Under the pieces are notes generated by a model. It searched no databases, was not told the origin of the DNA, and worked only from the letters and a program-made list of their open reading frames with translations. This document shows positions 1 through 12,887 of a stretch of 64,000 nucleotides of DNA, piece after piece. The position numbers and the translations under genes were made by a program. This stretch comes from Budorcas taxicolor. Lineage: Eukaryota; Chordata; Mammalia; Artiodactyla; Bovidae. The first letter of the stretch is position 1. Every line of letters begins with the position of its first letter. The stretch covers positions 2,914,001-2,978,000 of the forward strand of contig NC_068920.1 of NCBI RefSeq assembly GCF_023091745.1, in the 5' to 3' direction.

Positions 1-3000
1 ATCCCTCATCTCGACCTACGAGGCGGAAACGGGGCTCCTCTGGATGTGAGCGGGACCCTCGTGTTTCCTCTCGAGGGGAGACGGGTATGTCGGGGAACTT
101 CTTGATTTGCACCAAGGGTGTGAAGGACCCTTTCGAAGTTCCATAGGTGAGGTGTGATGAGCCTCGAGACACCTCAGCGGAAATGGGCCTCATCTCGCCT
201 GGAAGGGAGAACCTCCTGGATTTTCTCGAGTTGGGGCAGGTCTTCTTGAGTTACGACGGGGACCTAAGGGACCCGCTCTGGTGGCCTCAGGAAAGGCCAG
301 TCCCCATGCGAGTTGCTAGGGGCCATCTCGGGATTCCTCTCCCGTCCATGCCGGGGCCTAAGACCTTGTGTGGATTCGGGGCCGGAACCTGAGGATTCCT
401 CTCCAGTGTTGCCATGGATCTTGGGGTGCTTCTGAGTCTCCCCAGGGGAGTCAGGCCTCGTCTCGTGTGGGGGTATGCACGTGCGAATTCCTCCCGAGCT
501 GCAGCAGTAGTGTCACGCTTCCTATCACGTGGATTAAGGGATCTGGGGCTTTCCCTCCAGGCTTTCCCTCGAGGCTTTCCCACGAGGCTTTCCCACAAGG
601 CTGTGCCACGTGCCACCTTGGTGTGAGTCGATCCTCGGTGTGAAACACGAGCTGGCCAAGGGAAAAGAGGTTCCTCTGGAATGGACTGAGACATCTGGGG
701 AACTCTTGGAATGGTGGCACGACCCTGGAGTTCCTCTCGCCGTTCCTGTTCAGAGGGCCTCCTCTTGAGATGCGACGGGAACGCCGGGAACTCTTTCCCG
801 ACGTAGCAGGGAAAGGATCCCTCATCTCGAGGTACGAGGCGGAAACGGGGCTCCTCTGGATGTGAGCGGGACCCTCGTGTTTCCTCTCGAGTGGAGGCGT
901 GTATGTCGGGGAACTTCTTGATTTGTACCAAGGGTGTGAAGGACCCTTTCGAAGTTCCATAGGTGAGGTGTGATGAGCCTCGAGACACCTCAGCGGAAAT
1001 GGGCCTCATCTCGCCTGGAGGGGAGAACTTCCTGGATGTGCTCGAGTTGGTGCAGGTTTTCTCGAGTTAAGACGGGGACCTCAGGGACCGGCTCTGGTGG
1101 CCTCAGGAAAGGCCAGTCCCCATGCGAGTTGCTAGAGGCCATCTCGGGATTCCTCTCCCGTCGATGCCGGGGCCTAAGACCTTGGGTGGATTCGGGGCCG
1201 GAACCTGAGGATTCCTCTCCAGTGTTGCCATGGATCTTGGGGTGCTTCTGAGTCTCCCCAGGGGAGTCAGGCCTCGTCTCGAGTGGGGGCATGCACGTGT
1301 GCTTTCCTCCCGAACTGCAGCAGTAGTGTCACGCTTCCTGTCATGTGGATCAAGGGATCTGGGTCTTTCCCACGAGGCTTTCCCACAGGGCCGTGCCACG
1401 TGCTACCTTGGTGTCAGTGGATCCTCGGCGTGAAAGACGAGCCGGAGAAGGGAAAAGAGTTTCCTCTGGAATGGATTGAGACATCTGGGGGACTCTTGGA
1501 ATGGTGGCACGACCCTGGAGTTATTGTCGCCGTTCCTGTTGAGAGGTCCTCCTCTTGAGATGCGACGGGAACGCCGGGAACTCTTTCCCGACGAAGCAGG
1601 GACAGGATCCCTCATCTCGAGCTACAAGGCGGAAACGGGGATCCTCTGGATGTGGGCGGGCCCTCGTGTTTACTCTCGAGTGGAGACGGGTATGTCGGGG
1701 AACTTCTTGATTTGCACCAAGGGTGTGAAGGACCCTTTCGAAGTTCCAGAGGTGAGGTGTGATCAGCCTCGAGACGGCTCAGTGGAAATGGGCCTCATCT
1801 CGCCTGGATGGGAGAACCTCCTGGATTTTCTCATGTTGCGGCAGGTCTTCTCGAGTTACGACGGGGACCTCAGGGACCCGCTCTAGTGGCCTCAGTAAAG
1901 GCCAGTCCCCATGCGAGTTGATAGGGGCCAACTCAGGATTCCTCTCCCGTCCATGCCGTGGCCTCAGTCGTTGTGTGGAGTCGGGGCTGGAACCTGAGGA
2001 TTCCTCTCCAGTGTTGCCATGGATCTTGGGGTGCTTCTGAGTCTCCCCAGGGGAGTCAGGGCTCGTCTCGAGTAGGGGCATGCACGTGCGCTTTCCTCCC
2101 GAGCTGCAGCAGTAGTGACACGCTTCCTGTCACGTGGATCAAGGGAACTGTGGTTTCCCTCGTGGCTGTCCCTCGAGGCTTTCCCATGAGGCTTTCCCAC
2201 AGGGCTGTGCCACGTGCCACCTTGGTGTGAGTCGATCCTCGGCGTGAAATACGAGCCGGTGAAGGGAAAAGAGGTTCCTCTGGAATGGACTGAGACATCT
2301 GGGGGACTCTCCGAATGGTGGCACGACCCTGGACTTCCTCTCGCCGTTCCTGTTGATAGGGCCTCCTCTTGAGATGCGACGGGAACGCCGGGAACTCTTT
2401 CCCGACGAAGCAGGGAAAGGATCCCTAATCTCGAGCTACGAGGCGGAAACGAGGCCCTCTGGATGTGGGCGGGACCATCGTGTTTCCTCTCGAGTGGAGA
2501 CGGGTATGTCGAGGAACTTCTTGATTTGCACCAAGGGTGTGAAGGACCCTTTCGAAGTTCCAGAGGGGAGGTGTGATCAGCCTCGAGACGCCTCTGCGGA
2601 AATGGGCCTCATCTCGCCTGGATGGGAGAACCTCCTGGATTTTCTCGAGTTGCGGCAGGTCTTCTCGAGTTACGCCGGCGACCTCAGGGACCCGCTCTGG
2701 TGGCCTCAGGAAAGGCCAGTCCCCATGCGAGTTGCTAGGGGACCTCTCGGGATTCCTCTCCCGTCCATGCCGGGGCCTCAGTCCTTGTGTGGAGTCGGGG
2801 CCGGAACCTGAGGATTCCTCTCCAGTGTTGCCATGGATCTTGGGGTGCTTCTGAGTCTCCCCAGGGGAGTCAAGCCTCGTCTCGTGTGGGGGCATGCACG
2901 TGCGCTTTCCTCCCGAGCTGCAGCAGTAGTGTCACGCTTCCTGTCACGTGGATCAAGGGATATGTGGCATTCCCTCGAGACTGTCCCTCGAGGCTTTCCC

Positions 3001-6000
3001 ACGAGGCTTTCCCACAGGGCTGTGCCACGTGCCACCTTGGTGTGAGTCGATCCTCGGCGTGAAAGACGAGCCGGTGAAGGGAGAAGACGTTCCTCTGGAA
3101 AGGACTCAGACATCTGGGGGACTCTTGGAATGGTGGCACGACCCTGGAGTTCCTCTCGCAGTTCCTGTAGAGAGGGCCTCCGCTTGAGATGCGACGGGAA
3201 GGCCGGGAACTCTTTCCCGACGAAGCAGGGAAAGGATCCCTCATCTCGAGCTACGAGGCGGAAACGGGGATCCTCTGGATGTGGGCGGGACCCTCGGGTT
3301 TCCTCTCGAATGGAGACGGGTATGTCGGGGAACTTCTTGATTTGCACCAAGGGTGTGAAGGACCCTTTCGAAGTTCCAGATGTGAGGTGTGATCAGCCTC
3401 GATACGCCTCAGCGGAAATGGGCCTCATCTCGCCTGAAGGGGAGAACCTCCTGGATTTTCTCTAGTTGCGGCAGGTCTTCTCGAGTTACGACGGGGACCT
3501 CAGGGACCCGCTCTTGTGGCCTCAGGAAAGGCCAGTCGCCATGCGAGTTGCTAGGGGCCATCTCGGAATTCCTCTCCCGTCCATGCCGGGGCCTCAGTCC
3601 TTGTGTGGGTTCGGGGCCGGAACCTGAGGATTCCTCTCCAGTGTTGCCATGGATCTTGGGGTGCTTCTGAGTCTCCCCAGGGGAGTCAGGCCTCGTTTCG
3701 AGTGGGGACATGCACGTGCACTTTCCTCCCGAGCTGCAGCAGTAGTGTCACGCTTCCTGTCAAGTGGATCAAGCTATCTGTGGCTTTCCCTCGAGGCTGT
3801 CCCTCGAAGCTTTCCCACGAGGCTTTCCCACAGGGCTGTGCCACGTGCCACCTTGGTGTGAGTCGATGCTCGGCGTGAAAGACGAGCGGGTGAAGGGAAA
3901 AGAGTTTCCTCTGGAAAGGACTGAGACATCTGGGTGACTCTTGGAATGGTGGCACGAACCTGGAGTTCCTCTCGCCGTTCCTGTTGAGAGGGCCTCCTCT
4001 TGAGATGCGACGGGAACGCCGGGAACTCTTTCCCGATGAAGCATGGAAAGGATCCCTCATCTCGATTTACGAGGCGGAAACGGGGCTCGTCTGGATGTGG
4101 GCGGGACCCTAGTGTTTCCTCTCGATTGGAGACGGGTATGTCGGGGAACTTCTTGATTTGCACCAAGCGTGTGAAGGACCGTTTCGAAGTTCCAGAGGTG
4201 AGGTGTGATCAGCCTCGAGACGCCGCAGCGGAAATGGGCCTCATCTCGCCTGGAGGGGAGAACCTCCTGGATTTTCTCGAGTTGCGGCAGGTCTTCTCTA
4301 GTTACGACCGGGACCTCAGGGACCCGCTCTGGTGGCCTCAGGAAATGCCAGTCGCCATGCGAGTTGCCAAGGGCCATCTCGGGATTCCTCTCCCGTCCAT
4401 GCCGTGGCCTCAGTCGTTGTGTGGAGTCGGGGCTGGAACCTGAGGATTCCTCTCCAGTGTTGCCAAGGTTCTTGGGGTGCTTCTGAGTCTCCCCAGGGAA
4501 GTCAGGGCTCGTCTCGAGTAGGGGCATGCACGTGCGCTTTCCTCCCGAGCTGCAGCAGTAGTGACACGCTTCCTGTCACGTGGATCAAGGGATCTGTGGT
4601 TTCCCTCGAGGCTGTCCCTCGAGGCTTTCCCATGAGGCTTTCCCACAGGGCTGTGCCACGTGCCACCTTGGTGTGAGTCGATCCTCGGCGTGAAATATGA
4701 GCCGTTGAAGGGAAAAGAGGTTCCTCTGGAATGGACTGAGACATCTGGGGGACTCTTTGAATGGTGGCACGACCCTGGAGTTCCTCTCGCCGTTCCTGTT
4801 GAGAGGGCCTCCTCTTGAGTTGCGACGGGAAGGCCGGGAACTCTTTCCCAAAGAGGCAGGAAAAGGATCCCTCATATCGAGCTACCAGGAGGAAACGGGG
4901 CTCCTCTGGATGTGGTCGGGACCCTCGCGTTTCCTCTCGAGTGGAGACGGGTATGTCGGGGAACTTCTTGATTTGCACCAAGGGTGTGAAGGACACTTTC
5001 GAAGTTCCAGAGGTGAGGTGTGATAAGCCTCGAGACGGCTCAGTGGAAATGGGCCTCATCTCGCCTGGATGGGAGAACCTCCTGGATTTTCTCGTGTTGC
5101 GGCAGGTCTTCTCGAGTTACGACGGGGACCTCAGGGACCCGCTCTGGTGGCCTCAGGAAAGGCCAGTCCCCATGCGAGTTGCTAGGGGATCTCTCGGGAT
5201 TCCTCTCCCGTCCATGCCGGGGACTAAGTCCTTGTGTGGAGTCGGGACCGGAACCTGAGGATTCCTCGCCAGTTTTGCCATGGATCTTGGGGTGCTTCTG
5301 TGTCTTCCCAGGGGTGTCAGGCCTCGTCTCCACTGGGGGCATGCACGTGCGATTTCCTCCCGAGCTGCAGCAGTAGTGTCACGCTTCCTGTCACGTGGAT
5401 CAAGGAATCTGTGGCTTTCCCTCGAGGCTTTCCCTCGAGGCTTTCCCACGAGGCTTTCCCACAAGGCTGTGCCACGTGCCACCTTGTTGTGAGTCTATCC
5501 TCGGTGTGAATCACGAGCCGGCGAAGGGAAAAGAGGTTCCTCTGGAATGGACTGAGACATCTGGGGGACTCTTGGAATGGTGGCACGACCCTGGAGTTCC
5601 GCTCGCCGTTCCTGTTCAGAGGTCCTGCTCTTGAGATGCGACGGGAACGCCGGGAACTCTTTCCCGACGAAGCAGGGAAAGGATCCCTCATCTCGAGCTA
5701 CGAGGCGGAAACGGGGCTCCTCTGGATGTGAGCGGGACCCTCGTGTTTCCTCTCGAGGGGAGACGGGTATGTCGGGGAACTTCTTGATTTGCACCAAGGG
5801 TGTGAAGGACCCTTTCGAAGTTCCATAGGTGAGGTGTGATGAGCCTCGAGACACCTCAGCGGAAATGGGCCTCATCTCGCCTGGAGGGGAGAACCTCCTG
5901 GATTTTCTCGAGTTGGGGCAGGTCTTCTTGAGTTACGACGGGGACCTCAGGGACCCGCTCTGGTGGCCTCAGGAAAGGCCAGTCCCCATGCGAGTTGCTA

Positions 6001-7507
6001 GGGGCCATCTCGGGATTCCTCTCCCGTCCATGCCGGGGCCTAAGACCTTGTGTGGATTCGGGGCCGGAAGCTGAGGATTCCTCTCCAGTGTTGCCATGGA
6101 TCTTGGGGTGCTTCTGAGTCTCCCCAGGGGAGTCAGGTCTCGTCTCGTGTGGCGGCATGCACGTGAACTTTCCTCCAGAGCTGCAGCAGTCGTGTCACGC
6201 TTCCCGACACATTGATCAAGTGATCTGTGGCTTTCCCTCGAGGCTTTCCCTCGAGGCTTTCCCACGAGGCTTTCCACAGGGCTGTGCCACGTGCCACCTT
6301 GGTGTGAGTCGATCGTCGGCGTGAAAGACGAGCCGGTGAAGGGAAAAGAGGTTCCTCTGGAATGGACTGAGACATCTGGGGGACTCTTGAATGGTGACAC
6401 GACCCTGGAGTTTCTCTCGCCATTCCTGTTGAGAGGGCCTCCTCTTGAGATGCGACGGGAATGCCGGGAACTCTTTCCCGACGAAGCAGGGAAAGGATCC
6501 CTCATCTCGAGCTACGAGGCGGAAACGGGGCTCCTCTGGGTGGGGGCGGGACCCTCGTGTTTCCTCTCGAGTGGAGACGGGTATGTGGGGGAACTTCTTG
6601 ATTTGCACCAAGGGTGTGAAGGACCCTTTCGAAGTTCCAGAGGTGAGGTGTGATCAGCCTCGAGACGCCTCAGCGGAAATGGGCCTCATCTCGCCTGCAG
6701 GGGAGAACCTCCTGGATTTTCTCGAGTTGCGGCAGGTCTTCTCGAGTTACGACGGGGACCTCAGGGAACCGCTCTAGTGGCCTCAGGAAAGGCCAGTCCC
6801 CATGCGAGTTGCTAGGGGCCAACTCAGGATTCCTCTCCCGTCCATAACGGGGCCTAAGACCTTGTGTGGAGTCGGGACCGAAACCTGAGCATTGCTCTCC
6901 AGTGTTGCCATGGATCTTGGGGTGCTTCTGAGTCTCCCCAGTGGAGTCAGGCCTCGTCTTGAGTGGGGGAATGCACGTGCGCTTTCCTCCTGACCTGCAA
7001 CAGTAGTGTCACGCTTCCTGTCACGTCGATCAAGGGATCTGTGTTTTCCCTCGAGGGTTTCCTCGAGGCTTGCCCACGAGGCTTTCCCACAGGGCTGTGC
7101 CACGTACCACCTTGGTGGGAGTCGATCCTCGGCGTGAAAGACGAGCCAGTGAAGGGAAAAGAGGTTCCTCTGGAATGGACTGAAACATCTGGGGGACTCT
7201 TGGAATGGTGGCATGACCCTGGAGTTCCTCTCGCCGTTCCTGTTGAGAGGGCCTTCTCTTGAGATGCGACGGGATCGCCGGGAACTCTTTCCCGACGAAG
7301 CAGGGAAAGGATCCCTCATCTCTAGCTACGAGGCGGAAACGGGGCTCCCCTGGATGTGGGCGGGATCCTCGTGACTCCTCTCGAGTGGAGACGGTTATGT
7401 CGGAGAACTTCTTGATTTGCACCAAGGGTTTGAAGGACCCTTTCGAAGTTCCAGAGGTGAGGTGTGATCAGCCTCGAGACGCCTCAGCTGAAATGGGCCT
7501 CATCTCG

Positions 7508-7529
7508 CCTGGAGGGGAGAACCTCCTGG
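7508..7529 (+). other. Imperfect hairpin within monomer
   Basis: CCTGGAGG and CCTCCTGG surround GGAGAA: GGAGG pairs with CCTCC, then a T-T mismatch, then CC with GG. The element is well kept across monomers. It is short, and could be conserved only because the array is homogenised. Confidence 0.4.
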
Positions 7530-7856
7530 ATTTTCTCGGGTTGCGGCAGGTCTTCTCGAGTTACGACGGGGACCTCAGGGACCCGCTCTGGTGGCCTCAG
7601 GAAAGGCCAGTCCCCATGCGAGTTGCTAGGGGCCCTCTCGGGATTCCTCTCCCGTCCATGCCGGGGCCTAAGATCTTGTGTGGAGTCGGGGCCGGAACCT
7701 GAGGATTCCTCTCCAGTGTTGCCATGGATCTTGTGGTGCTTCTCTGTCTCCCCAGGGGAGTCAGGCCTCGTCTCGAGTGGGTGCATGCACGTGCGCTTTC
7801 CTCCAGAGCTGCAGCAGTAGTGTCACGCTTCCTGTCACGTGGATCAAGGGATCTGT

Positions 7857-7908
7857 GGCTTTCCCTCGAGGCTTTCCCTCGAGGCTTTCCCACGAGGCTT
7901 TCCCACAG
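7857..7908 (+). repeat. 13-bp inner tandem repeat, four-copy allele
   Basis: Four consecutive copies of a 13-bp unit: GGCTTTCCCTCGA twice, GGCTTTCCCACGA, then GGCTTTCCCACAG. This is the common state in 815/816-bp monomers. Copy number varies from monomer to monomer, and this explains most monomer length differences. Confidence 0.93.
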
Positions 7909-8894
7909 GGCTGTGCCACGTGCCACCGTGGTGTGAGTCGAACCTTGGCGTGAAAGGCGAGCCGGTGAACGGAAAAGAGGTTCCTCTGGAAAGGACTGAG
8001 ACTTCTGGGGGACTCTTGGAATGGTGTCACGACCCTGGAGTTCCTCTCGCTGTTCCTGTTGAGAGGGCCTCCTCTTGAGATGCGACGGGAATGCCGGGAA
8101 CTCTTTCCCGACGAAGCAGGGAAAGGATCCCTCATGTCGAGCTACGAGGCGGAAACGGGACTCCTCTGGATGTGGGCGGGACCCTCGTGTTTCCTCTCGA
8201 GTGGAGACGGGTATGTCGGGGAACTTCTTGATTTGCACCAAGGGTGTGAAGGACCCTTTCGAAGTTCCAGAGGTGAGGTGTGATCAGCCTCGAGACGCCT
8301 CAGCGGAAATGGGTCTCATCTCGCCTGGAGGGGAGAACCCCATGGATTTTCTCGAGTTGCAGCAGGTCTTCTCGAGTTACGACGGGGACGTCAGGGACCC
8401 GCTCTGATGGCCTCAGGAAAGGCCTGTCCCCATGGGAGTTGTTAGGGGCCATCTCGGGATTCCTCTCCCGTCCATGCCGGAGCCTAAGACCTTGTCGGAG
8501 TCGTGGTCGGAACCTGAAGATTCCTCTCCAGTGTTGCCATGGATCTTGGGGTGCTTCTGAGTCTCCCCAGTGGAGTCAGGCCTTGTCTTGTGTGGGGGCA
8601 TGCACGTACGCTTTCCTCCCGAGCTCCAGCAGTAGTGTTACGCTTCCTGTCACGTGGATCAAGGGATCTGTGTCTTTCCCTCGAGGCTTTCCCACGAGGC
8701 TTTCCCATGAGGCTTTCCCACAGGGCTGTGCCACGTGCCACCTTGGTGTGAGTCGATCCTCGGCGTGAAAGACGAATCGGTGAAGGGAAAAGAGGTTCCT
8801 CTGGAATGGACTGAGACATCTTGGGGACTCTTTGAATGGTGGCACGACCCTGGAGTTCCTCTCGCCGTTCCTGTTGAGAGGGCCTCTTCTTGAG

Positions 8895-11800
8895 TTGCGA
8901 CGGAAACGCCGGGAACTCTTTCCCGAAGAATCAGGGAAAGGATCCCTCATCTCGAGCTACGATGCGGAAACGGGGCTCCTCTGTATGTGGGCGGGACCCT
9001 CGTGTTTCCTCTCGAGTGGAGACGGGTATGTCGGGGAACTTCTTGATTTGCACCAAGGGTGTGAAGGACCCTTTCGAAGTTCCAGAGGTGAGGTGTGATC
9101 AGCCTCGAGTCGCCTCAGTAGAAATGGGCCTCATCTCGCCTGGAGGGGAGAACCTCCTGGATTTTCTCGAGTTGCGGCAGGTTTTCTCGAGTTACGACGG
9201 GGACCTCAGGGACCCGCTCTGGTGGCCTCAGGAAAGGCCAGTCCCCATGCGAGTCGCTAGGGGCCGTCTCGAGATTCCTCTCCCGTCCATGCCAGAGCCT
9301 AAGACCTTGTGTGGAGTCGGGGCCGAAACCTGAGGATTCCTCTCCAGTGTTGTCATGGATTTGGGGTGCTTCTGAGTTTACTCAGGGGAGTCAGGCCTCG
9401 TCTCTAGTGGCGGCATGCACGTGTGCTGTCCTCGCTTGCTGCAGCAGTAGTGTCACGCTTCCTGTCACGTGGATCAAGGGATCTGTGGCTTTCCCTCGAG
9501 GCTTTCCCACAGGGCTCTTCCAAGTGCTACCTTGGTGTGAGTCGATCCTCGGGGTGAAAGACGGACGGTGAAGGGAATAGAGGTTCCTATGGAATGGACT
9601 GAGCCATCTGGGGGACTCTTGGGATGGTGGCACGACCCTGGAGTTCCTCTTGCCATTCCTGTTGAGAGGGCCTCCTCGTTAGATGCGACGGGAACGCCGG
9701 GAACTCTTTCCCGACGAAGCAGGGAAAGGATCCCTCATCTCGAGCTACGAGGCGGAAACGGGGCTCCTCTGGATGTGGGCGGCACCCTCGTGTTTCCTCT
9801 CGAGTGGAGACGGGTATGTCAGGAAACTTCTTGATTTGCACCAAGGGTGTGAAGGACCCTTTCGAAGTTCCAGAGGTGAGGTGTGATCATCCTCGAGTCG
9901 CCTCACTGGAAATGGGCCTCATCTCGCCTGGAGGGGAGAACCTCCTGGATTTTCTCGAGTTGCAGAAGGTCTTCTCGTGTTGCGACGGGGACCTCAAGGA
10001 CCCGCTCTGGTGGCCGCAGGAAAGGCCAGTACGCATGCGAGTTTCTAGGGTCCATCTCGGGATTCCTCTGCCGTCCATGCCGGGGACTAAGACCTTGTGT
10101 GGACTCTGGGCCAGAACCTGAGGATTCCTCTCCAGTGTTGCCATGCATCTTGGGGTGCTTCTGAGTCTCCACAGGGGAGTCAGGCCTCGTCTCGAGTGGG
10201 GGCATGCACGTGCGCTTTCCTCCCGAGCTGCAGCACTAGTGTCACGCTTCCTGTCACGTGGATCAAGGGATCTGTGGCTTTCCCTCGAGGCTTTCCCTCG
10301 AGGCTCTCCCACGAGGCTTTCCCACAGGGCTGTGCCACGTGCCACCTTGGTGTGAGTCAATCCTCGGCCAGAAAGGCGAGCCGGTGAACGGAAAAGAGGT
10401 TTCTCTTGAATGGACTGAGACATCTGGGGGACTCTTGGAATGGTGGCACGACCCTGGAGTTCCTCTCGCCGTTCCTGTTGAGAGGGCCTACTCTTGAGAT
10501 GCGACGGGAACGCCGGTAACTCTTTCCCAGCGAAGCAGTGAAAGGATCCCTCATCTCGAGCAACGAGGCGGAAACGGGGCTCCTCTGTATGTGGGCGGGA
10601 CCCTCGAGTTTCCTCTCGAGTGGAGACGGGTATGTCGGGGAACTTCTTGATTTGCACCAAGGGTGTGAAGGACCCTTTCGAAGTTCCAGAGGTGAGGTGT
10701 GATCAGCCTCGAGTCGCCCAGTGGAAATGGTCCTCATCTCGCCTGGAGGGGATAACCTCCTGGATTTTCTCGAGTTGCGGCAGGTCTTCTCTAGTTACGA
10801 CGGGGACCTCAGGGACCCGCTCTGGTGGCCTGAGGAAAGGCCAGTCCCCATGCGAGTTGCTAGGGGCCATCTCGAGATTCCTCTCCCGTCCATGCCGGAG
10901 CCTAAGACCTTGTGTGGAGTCGGGGCCGGAACCTGAGGATTCCTCTCCAGTGTTGCCATGGATTTGGGGTGCTTCTGAGTTTCCTCAGGGGAGTCAGGCC
11001 TCCTCTCGTGTGGTGGCATGCACGTGTGCTGTCCTCGCTTGCTGCAGCAGTAGTGTCACGCTTCCTGTCACGTGGATCAAGGGATCTGTGGCTTTCCCTC
11101 GAGGCTTTGCCACAGGGCTCTTCCACGTGCGTCCTTGGTGTGAGTCGATCCTCGGAGTGAAAGACGGACGGTGAAGGGAAAAGAGGTTCCTCTGGAATGG
11201 ACTGAGACATATGGGGGACTCTTGGAATGGTGGCACGAGCCTGGAGTTCCTCTCGCCATTCCTGTTGAGAGGGCCTCCTCTTGAGATGCGCCGGGAACGC
11301 CGGGAACTCTTTCCCGACGAAGCAGGGAAAGGATCCCTCATCTCGAGCTACGGGGCGGAAACGGGGCTCCTCTGGATGTGGGCGGCACCCTCGTGTTTCC
11401 TCTCGAGTGGAGACGGGTATGTCAGGAAACTTCTTGATTTGCACCAAGGGTGTGAAGGACCCTTTCGAAGTTCCAGAGGTGAGGTGTGATCATCCTCGAG
11501 TCGCCTCACTGGAAATGGGCCTCATCTCGCCTGGAGGGGAGAACCTCCTGGATTTTCTCGAGTTGCAGAAGGTCTTCTCGTGTTGCGACGGGGACCTCAA
11601 GGACCCGCTCTGGTGGCCTCAGGAAAAGCCAGTCCCCATGCGAGTTGCCAGGGGCCATCTCGAGATTCCTCTCCCGTCCATGCCGGAGCCTAAGACCTTG
11701 TGTGGAGTCGGGGCCGGAACCTGAGGATTCCTCTCCAGTGTTGCCATGGATTTGGGGTACTTCTGAGTTTCCTCAGGGGAGTCAGGCCTCGTCTCCTGTG

Positions 11801-12887
11801 GTGGCATGCACGTGTGCTGTCCTCGCTTGCTGCAGCAGTAGTGTCACGCTTCCTGTCACGTGGATCAAGGGATCTGTGGCTTTCCCTCGAGGCTTTCCCT
11901 CGAGGCTTTCCCACGAGTCTTTCCCACAGGGCTGTGCCACGTGCCACCTTGGTGTGAGTCAATCCTCGGTCAGAAAGGCGAGCCGGTGAAGGGCAAAGAG
12001 GTTCCTCTGGAATGGACTGAGACATCTGGGGGACTCTTGGAATGGTGGCACGACCCTGGAGTTCCTCTCGCCGTTCCTGTTGAGAGGGCCTACGCTTGAG
12101 ATGCGACGGGAACGCCGGGAACTCTTTCCCAACGAAGCAGGGAAAGGATCCCTCATCTCGAGCAACGAGGCGGAAACGGGGCTCCTCTGTATGTGGGCGG
12201 GACCCTCGTGTTTCCTCTCGAGTGGAGACGGGTATGTCGGGGAACTTCTTGATTTGCACCAAGGGTGTGAAGGACCCTTTCGAAGTTCCAGAGGTGAGGT
12301 GTGATCAGCCTCGAGTCGCCCAGTGGAAATGGTCCTCATCTCGCCTGGAGGGGAGAACCTCCTGGATTTTCTCGAGTTGCGGCAGGTCTTCTCGAGTTAC
12401 GACGGGGACCTCAGGGACCCGCTCTGGTGGCCTCAGGAAAGGCCAGTCCCCATGCGAGTTGCCAGGGGCCATCTCGAGATTCCTCTCCCGTCCATGCCGG
12501 AGCCTAAGACCTTGTGTGGAGTCGGGGCCGGAACCTGAGGATTCCTCTCCAGTGTTGCCATGGATTTGGGGTGCTTCTGAGTTTCCTCAGGGGAGTCAGG
12601 CCTCGTCTCGTGTGGTGGCATGCACGTGTGCTGTCCGCGCTTGCTGCAGCAGTAGTGTCACGCTTCCTGTCACGTGGATCAAGGGATCTGTGGCTTTCCC
12701 TCGAGGCTTTCCTACAGGGCTCTTCCACGTGGGTCCTTGGTGTGAGTCGATCCTCGGCGTGAAAGACGGATGGTGAAGGGAAAAGAGGTTCCTCTGGAAT
12801 GGACTGAGACATCTGGGGGACTCTTGGAATGGTGGCAAGACCCTGGTGTTCCTCTCGCCGTTTCTGTTGAGAGGGCCTCCTCTTGAG
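8895..12887 (+). repeat. Two-monomer higher-order repeat (~1.60 kb)
   Basis: Monomer lengths alternate strictly: 788, 816, 787, 815, 787 bp (starts 8895, 9683, 10499, 11286, 12101). The short member (8895, 10499, 12101) has a two-copy 13-bp tract, ATGGATTTGGGG in place of ATGGATCTTGGGG, and CTCGCTTGCTGCAGC. The long member (9683, 11286) has a four-copy tract and CAGAAAGGCGAGCC in its tail. The long member at 11286 has the short member's ATGGATTTGGGG (near 11747) but a long-type tail, so exchange has occurred between the two. About 2.5 copies are present before gap 1. Confidence 0.85.
9487..9512 (+). repeat. 13-bp inner tandem repeat, two-copy allele
   Basis: Only two copies of the 13-bp unit, making the host monomer 788 bp. 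Two-copy alleles also occur near 1358, 11095, 12700 and 53567, each in a monomer of 787-790 bp. Confidence 0.9.

Larger units (their letters stand above)
7264..8079 (+). repeat. Reference 816-bp satellite monomer
   Basis: A typical full-length unit, given as a map for the others. From the phase marker: BamHI site GGATCC at 7309-7314; imperfect hairpin 7508-7529; NcoI CCATGG 7722-7727; alternating purine-pyrimidine tract 7781-7796; CACGTG at 7788-7793, 7836-7841 and 7917-7922; PstI CTGCAG 7809-7814; four copies of a 13-bp repeat at 7857-7908. A degenerate CCTCTCGAG-like core recurs at about 30-31-bp intervals, so the unit looks built from about 26 old subrepeats. No start codon, ribosomal or promoter context supports coding. 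Confidence 0.9.
1..8894 (+). repeat. Diverged satellite monomers with loose multi-monomer relations
   Basis: About eleven monomers without a tight higher-order repeat. Two relations are readable. The stretch 1 to ~470 matches ~5683 to ~6150 (offset 5,682 bp, seven monomers), sharing private variants such as TGTGAGCGGG, CGAGGGGAGACGG, TTCCATAGG and TGGATTCGG. The part near 1759-1890 matches 5020-5150 (offset about 3,261 bp, four monomers), sharing GACGGCTCAGTGG and CCTGGATGGG. These look like remnants of older multimers blurred by later mutation and conversion. Confidence 0.75.

Noticed and set aside
2570..2590. Splice-donor-like AGGTGAGG and GTAAGT (e.g. 14826) with acceptor-like CTCCCCAGG in monomers
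   Set aside because: Such words are expected in GC-rich DNA; without transcripts or a reading frame there is no basis for exons.
7857..7908. CRISPR-like repeat pattern
   Set aside because: The 13-bp units abut with no unique spacers, and the 816-bp units are far too long; this is eukaryotic satellite.
7264..8079. Canonical 17-bp CENP-B box
   Set aside because: I searched the monomer forms on both strands by eye and found no full NTTCGNNNNANNCGGGN; only the 18-nt near-match was seen.
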